Shown: positions 6,362 through 13,797 of the stretch, piece after piece | How the letters are laid out: each line of letters begins with the position of its first letter | Numbering within the stretch: the first letter of the stretch is position 1 | From: Azohydromonas lata NBRC 102462 | GTDB taxonomy: Bacteria > Pseudomonadota > Gammaproteobacteria > Burkholderiales > Burkholderiaceae_C | Reading direction: 5' to 3' | Length of the DNA stretch: 17,154 bases | Assembly (NCBI GenBank): GCA_945878385.1 | Contig: CAMCTE010000031.1 | Span: forward strand, 1 to 17,154 | Notes under the pieces: model-generated | The model's database searches: none | What the model saw: the letters and a program-made list of their open reading frames with translations, nothing else | What the model was told of the DNA's origin: nothing | Position numbers and translations under genes: made by a program

Positions 6362-7346
6362 TTCGGCGCTGGTGGGCGAGCCGGGGGCGGCGCAGCGGCG
6401 TGCCATGGCCAAGGCCATCACGCTGCTGGAAAGCACGCGGGCGGACCACCGCGTGCGGGCCGACGAATTGCTCGATGCGGTGTTGCCTCGCGCGGGGCGG
6501 TCGTTTCGCCTGGGCATCAGCGGCGTACCGGGGGTGGGCAAGAGCACCTTCATCGAGGCCCTGGGCCTGTTCCTGATTGCGCAGGGGCACCGCGTGGCGG
6601 TGCTGGCGGTGGACCCTTCATCGACGGTCAGCGGTGGCTCCATTCTGGGCGACAAGACGCGCATGGAGCACCTGAGCGTGCACCCGCAGGCCTTCATACG
6701 GCCCAGCCCCAGCAGCGGCAACCTGGGCGGCGTGGCCGAGAAGACCCGCGAGTGCATGCTGGTGTGCGAGGCCGCGGGCTACGACATCGTGATCGTCGAA
6801 ACCGTGGGCGTGGGCCAGAGCGAAACCGCCGTGGCGGGCATGACCGACATGTTCGTGTTGATGCAACTGCCCAATGCCGGAGACGAGTTGCAAGCCATCA
6901 AGAAGGGCGTGATGGAGTTGGCCGATCTGGTGGTGATCAACAAGGCCGACATCGACCCAGATGCGGCCACCCGGGCCCAGGCGCAAATACAGTCGTCGCT
7001 GCGTTTGTTCGGGCTTCACGGCAACCCTGACCATGCGCACCACGACGAAACCGTGTGGCACCCCACGGTGCTGCCCATCAGTGCCCTGAAGGTGCAGGGG
7101 CTGGAGCTATTTTGGGACACCGTGCAGCGCTTTCGGCAACTGCAGGATCAAGGTGATCGCTTGGCGGCCAGGCGGGTGCGGCAGGCCCAGGCCTGGATGT
7201 GGGAGCGCATCGAGGCCGGGTTGCACCAGCGCTTTCGCGAGCACGCCGCAGTGAAGGCCGCGCTGCCCGAGATGATTCGCGCGGTGACGCAGGGCACGGT
7301 GGCGGCATCGGTGGCCGCGCGTCGGCTGCTGGACCGTATGAACTGA
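6342..7346 (+). CDS. meaB: MeaB/ArgK-type P-loop GTPase, methylmalonyl-CoA mutase chaperone
   Basis: G3E-family GTPase that gates adenosylcobalamin loading into methylmalonyl-CoA mutase and protects it from inactivation. Predicted 334 residues. Walker A is GVPGVGKST (61-69); other G-protein motifs are DPSST (91-95), ETVGVGQSE (153-161) and NKAD (200-203). The helix preceding the P-loop (AKAITLLEST) is typical of the family. A His-rich stretch, HGNPDHAHHDE, interrupts the region after NKAD. The start at 6342 lies 42 nt after the mutase stop and is supported by AGGA 6 nt upstream; it makes the first seven residues (MESDPIF) a product of the REP-like hairpin. A later in-frame ATG at 6405 would remove about 21 residues, including part of the conserved N-terminal helix, and is less likely. 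Placement directly after the mutase supports the assignment. Confidence 0.95.
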   Translation: MESDPIFSALVGEPGAAQRRAMAKAITLLESTRADHRVRADELLDAVLPRAGRSFRLGISGVPGVGKSTFIEALGLFLIAQGHRVAVLAVDPSSTVSGGSILGDKTRMEHLSVHPQAFIRPSPSSGNLGGVAEKTRECMLVCEAAGYDIVIVETVGVGQSETAVAGMTDMFVLMQLPNAGDELQAIKKGVMELADLVVINKADIDPDAATRAQAQIQSSLRLFGLHGNPDHAHHDETVWHPTVLPISALKVQGLELFWDTVQRFRQLQDQGDRLAARRVRQAQAWMWERIEAGLHQRFREHAAVKAALPEMIRAVTQGTVAASVAARRLLDRMN

Positions 7347-7373
7347 ACAGATTCATTGAATAGGAGAACCCCG

Positions 7374-8906
7374 ATGCATGACATCCAACAGATGCTCGAG
7401 GAAAAGAGGGCCAAGGCCCGGTTGGGCGGTGGCGAAAAGCGCATCGCGGCCCAGCATGCCAAGGGCAAGCTGACCGCGCGGGAGCGGCTGGAACTGCTGT
7501 TCGACGAAGGCACCTTTGAAGAGTGGGACATGTTCGTCGAGCACCGCTGTGTGGACTTCGGCATGGCCGACAACAAGATCCCGGGCGATGGGGTGGTGAT
7601 CGGCTACGGCATGATCAATGGCCGTCTGGCTTTCGCCTACAGCCAGGACTTCACCGTGTTCGGCGGCGCCTTGTCGGAAACGCATGCCGAGAAGATCTGC
7701 AAGATCATGGACCAGGCGATGAAGGTGGGCGCACCGGTGATCGGCCTGAACGATTCAGGCGGTGCACGCATTCAGGAAGGCGTGGCTTCGCTGGGCGGCT
7801 ACGCCGATGTATTTCAGAAGAATGTGATGGCCTCGGGTGTGGTGCCGCAGATCAGCATGATCATGGGGCCTTGCGCAGGTGGCGCGGTCTACAGCCCATC
7901 GATGACCGACTTCATTTTCATGGTCAAGGATTCGTCCTACATGTTCGTCACCGGCCCCGAGGTGGTGAAGACGGTGACGCACGAGGAGGTGACGGCTGAA
8001 GAGTTGGGTGGTGCCCTCACCCACACCACCAAGAGCGGCGTGGCCGACCTGGCCTTCGAGAACGATGTGGAAGCGCTGCTGATGCTGCGCCGTTTCTTCA
8101 ACTACCTGCCGCTGAACAACCGCGAGAAGCCGCCGGTGCGGCCCAGTGGCGATGCGCCCGAGCGGCTGGATTATTCGCTCGATACGCTGGTGCCGGACAA
8201 CGCCAACAAGCCCTACGACATCAAGGAGTTGATCGTCAAGGTGGTGGACGACGGCGACTTCTTCGAGTTGCAGCCCGATTACGCCGCCAACATCGTGATC
8301 GGCTTTGGCCGCATGGAAGGCCAAACGGTGGGTGTGGTGGCCAACAACCCGCTGGTGTTGGCCGGGTGCCTGGACATCAAGAGTTCGATCAAGGCCGCGC
8401 GCTTTGTGCGCTTTTGCGATGCGTTCAACATTCCCGTGATCACCTTCGTGGATGTGCCGGGCTTCATGCCGGGTACCTCACAGGAATATGGCGGCATCAT
8501 CAAGCATGGTGCCAAGCTGCTTTACGCCTATGCCGAGTGCACGGTGCCCAAGGTCACGGTGATCACCCGCAAGGCCTATGGCGGGGCCTATGACGTGATG
8601 GCCTCCAAGCACCTGCGCGGGGATGTGAACTTCGCCTGGCCCAATGCCGAGATTGCGGTGATGGGCGCCAAGGGCGCGGTGGAGATCATCTTCCGCGAGG
8701 ACAAGGGCGACCCGGCCAAGCTGGCCGCACGCGAGGCGGAATACAAGGCGCGATTCGCCAACCCGTTCGTGGCGGGCGCTCGCGGCTTCATCGACGATGT
8801 GATCCAGCCGCATGAAACGCGCAAGCGCATTTGCCGCTCGCTCAAGATGCTCAAGGACAAGAAGCTGGAAAACCCGTGGCGCAAGCACGGCAACATTCCG
8901 CTGTGA
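7374..8906 (+). CDS. pccB: Propionyl-CoA carboxylase beta subunit (carboxyltransferase)
   Basis: Transfers the carboxyl group from carboxybiotin to propionyl-CoA, making (S)-methylmalonyl-CoA. Predicted 510 residues, the usual PccB length. Carboxyltransferase signatures are seen in both halves: the N-terminal domain has LNDSGGARIQEGV with the glycine-rich oxyanion-hole region, then GPCAGGAVYSP; the C-terminal domain has VDVPGFMPGTSQEYGGIIKHGAKLL and KAYGGAYDVM. The protein ends PWRKHGNIPL, as many PccB homologs do. The ATG at 7374 is chosen over an upstream in-frame alternative near 7356 because AGGAGA (7362-7367) precedes it by 6 nt and the protein then begins MHDIQQMLEEKR as in the family. 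It lies 27 nt after meaB and 20 nt before the alpha subunit, so it is co-transcribed with both. Confidence 0.95.
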   Translation: MHDIQQMLEEKRAKARLGGGEKRIAAQHAKGKLTARERLELLFDEGTFEEWDMFVEHRCVDFGMADNKIPGDGVVIGYGMINGRLAFAYSQDFTVFGGALSETHAEKICKIMDQAMKVGAPVIGLNDSGGARIQEGVASLGGYADVFQKNVMASGVVPQISMIMGPCAGGAVYSPSMTDFIFMVKDSSYMFVTGPEVVKTVTHEEVTAEELGGALTHTTKSGVADLAFENDVEALLMLRRFFNYLPLNNREKPPVRPSGDAPERLDYSLDTLVPDNANKPYDIKELIVKVVDDGDFFELQPDYAANIVIGFGRMEGQTVGVVANNPLVLAGCLDIKSSIKAARFVRFCDAFNIPVITFVDVPGFMPGTSQEYGGIIKHGAKLLYAYAECTVPKVTVITRKAYGGAYDVMASKHLRGDVNFAWPNAEIAVMGAKGAVEIIFREDKGDPAKLAAREAEYKARFANPFVAGARGFIDDVIQPHETRKRICRSLKMLKDKKLENPWRKHGNIPL

Positions 8907-8926
8907 TGGGTTGGAGGACTTACACC

Positions 8927-11002
8927 ATGTTCAAGAAGATCCTGATTGCCAACCGCGGAGAGATCGCGTGCCGAGTCATCAAGACCGCGCGCAAGATGGG
9001 CATCGCCACCGTGGCGGTGTATTCCGAAGCCGACAAGGACGCGCGGCATGTGGAGCTGGCCGACGAGGCGGTGCTCTTGGGCCCGGCGCCTTCGCGCGAG
9101 TCGTACCTGGTGGCCGACAAGATCATTGCGGCTTGCAAGGCCACGGGCGCCGAAGCGGTGCACCCGGGCTACGGCTTCCTGTCGGAGAACGAAGCCTTCG
9201 CCAAGCGCTGCGAGGAAGAGGGCATCGTCTTCATCGGGCCGAAGCATTATTCGATTGCGGCCATGGGCGACAAGATTGCGTCCAAGAAGCTGGCCAACGA
9301 GGCCCGGGTCAACACCATTCCCGGCTACAACGACGCCATCGACACGCCCGAACAGGCGGTGGAGATTGCGCGCGGCATTGGCTACCCGGTGATGATCAAG
9401 GCCAGCGCCGGCGGTGGCGGCAAGGGCCTGCGGGTGGCCTTCAACGACAAGGAAGCGCATGAGGGCTTCTCTTCGTGCCGAAATGAGGCCCGCAACAGCT
9501 TCGGTGACGACCGCGTCTTCATTGAAAAGTACGTGCTGGAGCCGCGCCACATCGAGATTCAGGTGCTGGGCGATGCACACGGCCAAGTCGTGTACCTGTG
9601 GGAGCGTGAGTGCTCCATCCAGCGCCGCCACCAGAAGGTGATCGAAGAGGCGCCTTCGCCCTTCATCAGCGAGGCCACGCGCAAGGCCATGGGCGAGCAG
9701 GCGGTGGCGCTGGCCAAGGCGGTGAAGTACCAGAGCGCGGGCACGGTGGAGTTCGTGGTGGGCAAGGACCAGGACTTCTACTTCCTGGAGATGAACACCC
9801 GGCTGCAGGTGGAGCACCCGGTCACTGAGTGCATCACCGGGCTGGACCTGGTGGAGCAGATGATTCGCGTGGCTGCGGGCGAAAAGCTGGCCTTCACGCA
9901 GGAGCAGATTGCCCGAGACGGTTGGGCCATCGAGTGCCGCATCAACGCGGAAGACCCCTTCCGCAATTTCCTGCCCTCCACTGGGCGCCTGGTGCGCTAC
10001 CAGCCGCCGGCGCAGAACTTGGAGCAGGGCCGCAACACCCTGCAGGGCGCTGCCTACGACAACGGGCACTATGGCGGCGTGCGGGTGGACACGGGTGTGT
10101 ACGAGGGCGGCGAGATTCCGATGTACTACGACTCGATGATCGCCAAGCTGATCGTGCACGGGCGGGACCGGGATGAAGCGATCGCCAAGATGCGCGAGGC
10201 ACTCAATGGCTTCGTGATCCGCGGCATCAGCAGCAACATTCCTTTCCAGGCGGCGCTGCTGGCGCATCCGAAGTTCGTCAGTGGCCAGTTCAACACGGGC
10301 TTCATCGCCGAGCACTATGGCAAGGGCTTTCGCGCAGAGGATGTGCCGCATGACGACCCGGCGTTCCTGATTGCGATTGCCGGCTTCGTGCGCTGCAAGG
10401 CGCGGCACCGGGCCTCGGGCATCAGCGGCCAGTTGCCGGGTCATGAGGTGGCCCACATCGGCAACTTCGTGGTGGTGGTGTTGGGCGAAGAGGGCCGGCA
10501 CGAGTACCATCAGGTGCAGGTGGGGGAGTTCGACCCGGTGGCCGGCAAGGCCGATGTGAAAGTGGATGGCCGCACCTTTGCCATTCAAAGCCGTACCAAG
10601 CTGGGCGAGATCTTGATGGTGGGCACTTTCAACGGACTACCGTTTTGTGCCCAAGTCGAGCGCGGTTCGGCCAAGCAGCCACTGGCACTGCGCATCGCCC
10701 ACAACGGCACGGCCATACAGGCGCTCGTGCTTTCGCCGCGGGCGGCCGAGTTGTTCAAGCTGATGCCCTACAAGGCACCGCCGGACCTGTCGAAGTTGTT
10801 GCTGTCGCCGATGCCAGGCCTGTTGGTACAGGTGGCCGTGCAGCCAGGGCAGAAGGTGTTGGCGGGTGAGAAGCTGGCCGTGATCGAGGCGATGAAGATG
10901 GAGAACATCCTCACCGCCACGCAGGACTGCGTGGTCAAACAGATCAAGGCAGGTGCGGGTGAGAGCCTGGCGGTGGACCAGGTGATCATCGAATTCGAGT
11001 GA
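8927..11002 (+). CDS. pccA: Propionyl-CoA carboxylase alpha subunit (biotin carboxylase + biotin carrier)
   Basis: ATP-dependent carboxylation of its own biotin, which is then presented to PccB. Predicted 691 residues. Domains in order: biotin carboxylase N-terminal domain starting FKKILIANRGEIACR (2-16), ATP-grasp with GGGGKG (162-167) and the active-site segment EMNTRLQVEHPVTE (288-301), biotin carboxylase C-terminal domain (to about 450), a PCC-type BT linker domain that docks the beta subunit (about 470-610), and a C-terminal biotinyl domain with EAMKMEN, biotinylated Lys657, 35th residue from the end as usual. The ATG at 8927 has GGAGG (8913-8917) 9 nt upstream. A longer frame opening at 8831 only overlaps pccB. 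The BT domain and the neighbouring genes point to propionyl-CoA rather than 3-methylcrotonyl-CoA as substrate. Confidence 0.95.
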   Translation: MFKKILIANRGEIACRVIKTARKMGIATVAVYSEADKDARHVELADEAVLLGPAPSRESYLVADKIIAACKATGAEAVHPGYGFLSENEAFAKRCEEEGIVFIGPKHYSIAAMGDKIASKKLANEARVNTIPGYNDAIDTPEQAVEIARGIGYPVMIKASAGGGGKGLRVAFNDKEAHEGFSSCRNEARNSFGDDRVFIEKYVLEPRHIEIQVLGDAHGQVVYLWERECSIQRRHQKVIEEAPSPFISEATRKAMGEQAVALAKAVKYQSAGTVEFVVGKDQDFYFLEMNTRLQVEHPVTECITGLDLVEQMIRVAAGEKLAFTQEQIARDGWAIECRINAEDPFRNFLPSTGRLVRYQPPAQNLEQGRNTLQGAAYDNGHYGGVRVDTGVYEGGEIPMYYDSMIAKLIVHGRDRDEAIAKMREALNGFVIRGISSNIPFQAALLAHPKFVSGQFNTGFIAEHYGKGFRAEDVPHDDPAFLIAIAGFVRCKARHRASGISGQLPGHEVAHIGNFVVVVLGEEGRHEYHQVQVGEFDPVAGKADVKVDGRTFAIQSRTKLGEILMVGTFNGLPFCAQVERGSAKQPLALRIAHNGTAIQALVLSPRAAELFKLMPYKAPPDLSKLLLSPMPGLLVQVAVQPGQKVLAGEKLAVIEAMKMENILTATQDCVVKQIKAGAGESLAVDQVIIEFE

Positions 11003-11053
11003 GTGCAGGCGCCCACGGCGCGAATGCAACCAGTGACACAGCAGGATCAGGGA

Positions 11054-11521
11054 ATGAGCCAGACCAAACCGTTTCGCATTCTGGGCATCCAGCAGGTGGC
11101 CATCGGCGGGCCCAGCAAGGACAAGCTGCGCAGCCTGTGGGTGGACATGCTGGGGCTGCAGGTCAAAAGCACCTTCGTGAGTGAGCGCGAGAATGTGGAT
11201 GAAGACATCTGCGCGCTGGGCTCAGGCCCGTCGGCCGTGGAGGTGGACCTGATGCAGCCGCTGGACCCCGAGAAGAAGCCGGCGGTGCACACCACGCCGC
11301 TGAACCACATTGGCCTGTGGGTGGACGACCTGCCCAAGGCGGTGGAATGGATGACGGCCAACGGCGTGCGTTTTGCGCCTGGCGGCATCCGCAAGGGGGC
11401 GGCCGGTTACGACATCACCTTCATCCATCCCAAGGGGAATGAAGAATTTCCCGTGGGGGGAGAGGGCGTCTTGATCGAGTTGGTGCAGGCGCCGGCGGAG
11501 GTGATTGCTGCATTGGGTTGA
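11054..11521 (+). CDS. VOC/glyoxalase-fold protein, candidate methylmalonyl-CoA epimerase
   Basis: Predicted 155 residues, a two-module VOC fold. The first module runs from IQQVAIGGPSKDKLRSLWVDMLGLQV (about 12-37) and the second from LNHIGLWVDDLPKAVEWM (83-100). Compared with the Propionibacterium epimerase ligands H12, Q65, H91 and E141, the second-module His (H85) and the C-terminal Glu (E142 in LIELV) are present, but the first-module His is replaced by Gln (Q14 by eye), and E63 lies where the second ligand is expected. The pathway needs an epimerase between the carboxylase and mutase, and this is the only candidate here, 51 nt after pccA. The ATG at 11054 has AGGA (11043-11046) 7 nt upstream; the frame is open back to 11003. 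It could instead be another VOC enzyme, so the symbol is left blank. Confidence 0.75.
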   Translation: MSQTKPFRILGIQQVAIGGPSKDKLRSLWVDMLGLQVKSTFVSERENVDEDICALGSGPSAVEVDLMQPLDPEKKPAVHTTPLNHIGLWVDDLPKAVEWMTANGVRFAPGGIRKGAAGYDITFIHPKGNEEFPVGGEGVLIELVQAPAEVIAALG

Positions 11522-11539
11522 GCCATGAATCGGGGTCGG

Positions 11540-11561
11540 TTCATAGAATAGAGTCTATGAA
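11540..11561. promoter_or_regulatory. Perfect inverted repeat spanning the LysR start codon
   Basis: TTCATAGA (11540-11547) and TCTATGAA (11554-11561) form a perfect 8-bp inverted repeat with a 6-bp spacer; the ATG of the downstream LysR gene is in the right arm. A TAGAAT hexamer (11544-11549) inside it could be a -10 element, which would put transcription start at or near the ATG. An autoregulatory operator is a reasonable inference. Confidence 0.5.
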
Positions 11562-12468
11562 AGCCACCTTCCGCCAACTGAAGCTGTTTTTGGCGCTGGC
11601 CGAAACAGGCAGCGTGACGGCGGCGGCGCGGGCGATGCATGTCACGCAGCCCACGGCCTCCATGCAGCTCAAGGAGCTCACCGAATCGGTGGGCTTGCCA
11701 CTCTATGAAGTGGTGTCGCGGCGGGTGCAGCTCACCGATGTGGGCCTGGAGTTGGCCAAGACTGCGCGGGCCATGGTCAGCCAGTGGAGCGCCTTCGAGC
11801 AGGTGGTGGACGGGGCAAGGGGCCTCACCCGCGGGCGCCTGCGGGTGGCAGTGGTGAGCACGGCCAAGTACTTCATGCCGCGCCTGATCGGTGGGTTCTG
11901 CAAGCGCCACCCGGCCATCGATGTGTCGATTGAAATTCTCAACCGCGATGGCGTGGTGGGCCGCTTGCGCGAAGACATGGACGACCTTTACATCATGTCC
12001 ACGCCGCCCCTGGACCTGCAGCTGGAGGATGTGGTGTTCCTGCGCAACCCCTTGGTGGTCATTGCTCCAGCCTCCGACCCTTTGCTGCGGCGTGGGGAAC
12101 TGGAGCTGTCGGCTTTGTCTGCACAGCGCTTCATCTTGCGCGAAAGCGGTTCGGGTACTCGGATGGCTGTGGATCAGCACTTCAAGCGGGTGCGCTTTCA
12201 TCCCAAGGTGCGGCTGGAGTTGGGCAGCAACGAGGCGATCAAGGAAGCGGTGGCTGGCGGTCTGGGCATGGGTGTGATTTCCAGCCATGCGCTGCACGGC
12301 AGGGCACGCGAGCATGGCGTGGCGGTGCTGCCCGTGGCGGGTTTTCCGATCCCTTCGCAATGGCACATCGTGCACCCGGCCGCGCGCAGCCTGTCGCCGA
12401 TAGCGGCAGCGTTCAAGGCGCAGTTGTTGCGGCAGGTGAAGTCCGGGCCTGAGCGACCCACACGCTGA
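11557..12468 (+). CDS. LysR-type transcriptional regulator (CbbR/CysB-like layout)
   Basis: Predicted 303 residues. The N-terminal winged helix (1-62) has the standard LysR pattern: RQLKLFLALAETGSVTAAA, then VTQPTASMQLKELTESVG, then LTDVG. A periplasmic-binding-protein-like effector domain (about 90-295) follows, starting GRLRVAVVSTAKYFMPRLIGGF, wording often seen in CbbR-type regulators; no RuBisCO or Calvin-cycle gene is nearby, so the target is unknown. The ATG at 11557 is chosen because the family starts just before RQLKLF; an upstream in-frame extension to 11518 overlaps the epimerase stop. No convincing Shine-Dalgarno is seen, and the start codon lies within a palindrome. It lies 35 nt after the VOC gene, so read-through from the propionate cluster is possible. 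Its stop is directly followed by a possible start of the next LysR gene. Confidence 0.88.
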   Translation: MKATFRQLKLFLALAETGSVTAAARAMHVTQPTASMQLKELTESVGLPLYEVVSRRVQLTDVGLELAKTARAMVSQWSAFEQVVDGARGLTRGRLRVAVVSTAKYFMPRLIGGFCKRHPAIDVSIEILNRDGVVGRLREDMDDLYIMSTPPLDLQLEDVVFLRNPLVVIAPASDPLLRRGELELSALSAQRFILRESGSGTRMAVDQHFKRVRFHPKVRLELGSNEAIKEAVAGGLGMGVISSHALHGRAREHGVAVLPVAGFPIPSQWHIVHPAARSLSPIAAAFKAQLLRQVKSGPERPTR

Positions 12469-12474
12469 ATGACC

Positions 12475-13353
12475 ATGTCCCATCTGAACTATCGCCATCT
12501 GCATTACTTCTGGGTGGTGGCCAAGGAGGGCGGCATGGCCCGAGCGGCCGAGCGCCTGGGTATGGCCGTGCAGACGGTGAGCGCACAGGTTCGTGAACTG
12601 GAGAAGTCTCTGGGGCATCAGCTTCTCAAGCCCCAGGGGCGCGGCGTGGCACTGACCGAGGCCGGGCGCGTGGCCTTTGAGCGGGCCGAGGAAATCTTTC
12701 AGATCGGGCAAGCCATCACGCGCGAGGTGCGGCAGGCGGCATCCAGCGAAACGGTGAGGCTGACGGTGGGCATGTCGGATGGGCTGTCCAAGTTGGCCGC
12801 GCATGCCTTGCTGGAGCCCGTGCTGCACACGCCGGGCCTCAAGCTGGTGTGCCACGACGGTGAATTCGACGAACTGATGGCCGAATTGGCGCTGCACCAA
12901 CTGGACATGGTGCTGGCCGGGGAGCCTGCTCCCCACAACCCCAACCTGAAGGTCAGCAGCCGGCTGTTGGTGTCCTCTCCGGTGGCCTGGTGTGGTCCGT
13001 CGTCCTTGGTGACCAAATCGAAGATGGCCGACTTCCCGCAGTGCCTGAGTCAGTTGCCGGTGCTGCTGCCCACGGGGCACTCACCCCTGCGCAATGCCCT
13101 GGACGCCTGGTTCGACACCCAAAATTTGTCGCCACGCGTGGTGGCGGAATTTGAGGACAGCGCGCTGCTGTCGGTGTTTGCCGCGCGTGGCATGGGCGTG
13201 TTTCCGATCAGCACCCTGGGGCTTGGGGATTTGCAGTTGGTGCGCGGCTTGCGGGTGCTGGCGCAAACGGAAGTGACCGAGGACGTTCACGCCATCGTCA
13301 CCCGGCGTTCGCAGCACCATCCGCTGGTCAAGCGCGTGATCAACGGTTCGTGA
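12475..13353 (+). CDS. LysR-type regulator of the NhaR family
   Basis: Predicted 292 residues. The N-terminus MSHLNYRHLHYFWVVAKEGG is diagnostic of NhaR-type regulators, followed by AAERLGMAVQTVSAQVRELEKSLG and QGRGVALTEAGR (helix-turn-helix and wing). In E. coli NhaR activates the Na+/H+ antiporter gene nhaA, and family members elsewhere control other targets; no antiporter gene is in this window. The ATG at 12475 is preferred because it gives the family start; another ATG at 12469, immediately after the preceding TGA at 12466-12468, would add two residues. Neither has a clear Shine-Dalgarno, so translation is probably coupled to the upstream LysR gene. The effector domain spans about 93-290. 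The gene ends facing the - strand genes to its right. Confidence 0.87.
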   Translation: MSHLNYRHLHYFWVVAKEGGMARAAERLGMAVQTVSAQVRELEKSLGHQLLKPQGRGVALTEAGRVAFERAEEIFQIGQAITREVRQAASSETVRLTVGMSDGLSKLAAHALLEPVLHTPGLKLVCHDGEFDELMAELALHQLDMVLAGEPAPHNPNLKVSSRLLVSSPVAWCGPSSLVTKSKMADFPQCLSQLPVLLPTGHSPLRNALDAWFDTQNLSPRVVAEFEDSALLSVFAARGMGVFPISTLGLGDLQLVRGLRVLAQTEVTEDVHAIVTRRSQHHPLVKRVINGS

Positions 13354-13385
13354 CAGGGAGCCCGCGCGCTGCGCTGGCGCACTCA

Positions 13386-13457
13386 TCGCAGGAATCGCAC
13401 GAATCGTACTAAGCGCACGAACCGGACGAATCGGACGAATCGGAAGAATCGGAAGAA
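13386..13457. repeat. 9-bp tandem repeat, eight units
   Basis: Eight head-to-tail 9-bp units with consensus TCGGACGAA fill 72 bp: TCGCAGGAA, TCGCACGAA, TCGTACTAA, GCGCACGAA, CCGGACGAA, TCGGACGAA, then TCGGAAGAA twice. The left units are diverged and the right ones near-identical, as expected if recent duplication occurred at the right end. The array is intergenic, between the 3' ends of the convergent NhaR-like gene and the small - strand gene. A frame through it is interrupted by TAA in the third unit, so it is not coding. Confidence 0.85.
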
Positions 13458-13480
13458 TGGACCGTTGATGGGGTGTCCGG

Positions 13481-13639
13481 TCAGGTCAGGCGTTCGCGCA
13501 GGGTGACCACCACCGCAGTCAGCGCGAGAAGAAACAGGTAAATCTTGCCCGCATGTGCGGCCAGCAGGCGCACCGTCTTGTCTTCAAAGGTGCGGCGGCG
13601 CACAGGCAAGGCGCTGGCAACAGGGTTGGGTGCGTTCAC
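13481..13639 (-). CDS. Possible 52-residue single-span membrane protein (GTG start)
   Basis: I do not recognise this protein. It would begin at GTG 13639, with AAGGAG (complement of 13645-13650) 5 nt upstream, the strongest ribosome-binding site on this side of the window. The sequence has a hydrophilic N-terminus with an RRR cluster (residues 14-16), then a hydrophobic segment GKIYLFLLALTAVVVTL at about 31-47, and ends RERLT: a short N-in or C-in bitopic peptide. A longer frame extends back to 14008 but runs through the acyl-CoA ligase in another frame and is not credible. It is 158 nt downstream of the ligase stop on the same strand, so it may be last in that operon or have its own promoter. 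Function unknown. Confidence 0.45.
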   Translation of the reverse strand: MNAPNPVASALPVRRRTFEDKTVRLLAAHAGKIYLFLLALTAVVVTLRERLT

Positions 13640-13705
13640 ACGATCTCCTTGTGTGGGGCCGTTGATGGCCAGCAGCAGGAGAGCGAAGTGTGGGTGTCTG
13701 ATGGA

Positions 13706-13717
13706 ATTGACGTCAAT
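13706..13717. promoter_or_regulatory. Perfect 12-bp palindrome ATTGACGTCAAT
   Basis: This self-complementary site lies in the 158-bp gap between the acyl-CoA ligase stop and the small membrane peptide start. It contains TTGACG, a near-consensus -35 hexamer, on both strands, but no convincing -10 follows at 16-18 bp. It could be a dimeric regulator site or part of a promoter for the small gene. The rest of this gap shows no recognisable feature. Confidence 0.25.
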
Positions 13718-13797
13718 CCAAGACAACACTGCGCGCAGGGTTGAGACGGCACCAAGGGCCCAGTGTGCACGCGGACCGAGGCTGCGCTTCTTGGTTC

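Noticed and set aside
4122..6590. 822-codon open frame on the - strand opposite the mutase gene
   Set aside because: It is an antisense shadow of a GC-rich, strongly biased gene: the translation is His/Arg/Gly-rich, matches no family I know, and the + strand carries an intact mutase with all catalytic residues.
8588..10588. 666-codon open frame on the - strand opposite pccB/pccA
   Set aside because: Same antisense artefact of codon bias; the + strand encodes two complete carboxylase subunits with active-site motifs.
11407..13080. 557-codon - strand open frame opposite the VOC and LysR genes
   Set aside because: His/Gln-rich antisense translation without domains; overlaps three convincing + strand genes.
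13354..13385. GC-rich inverted segment after the NhaR-like gene as terminator
   Set aside because: Pairing is short and interrupted and no T-run follows, so it is not supportable.
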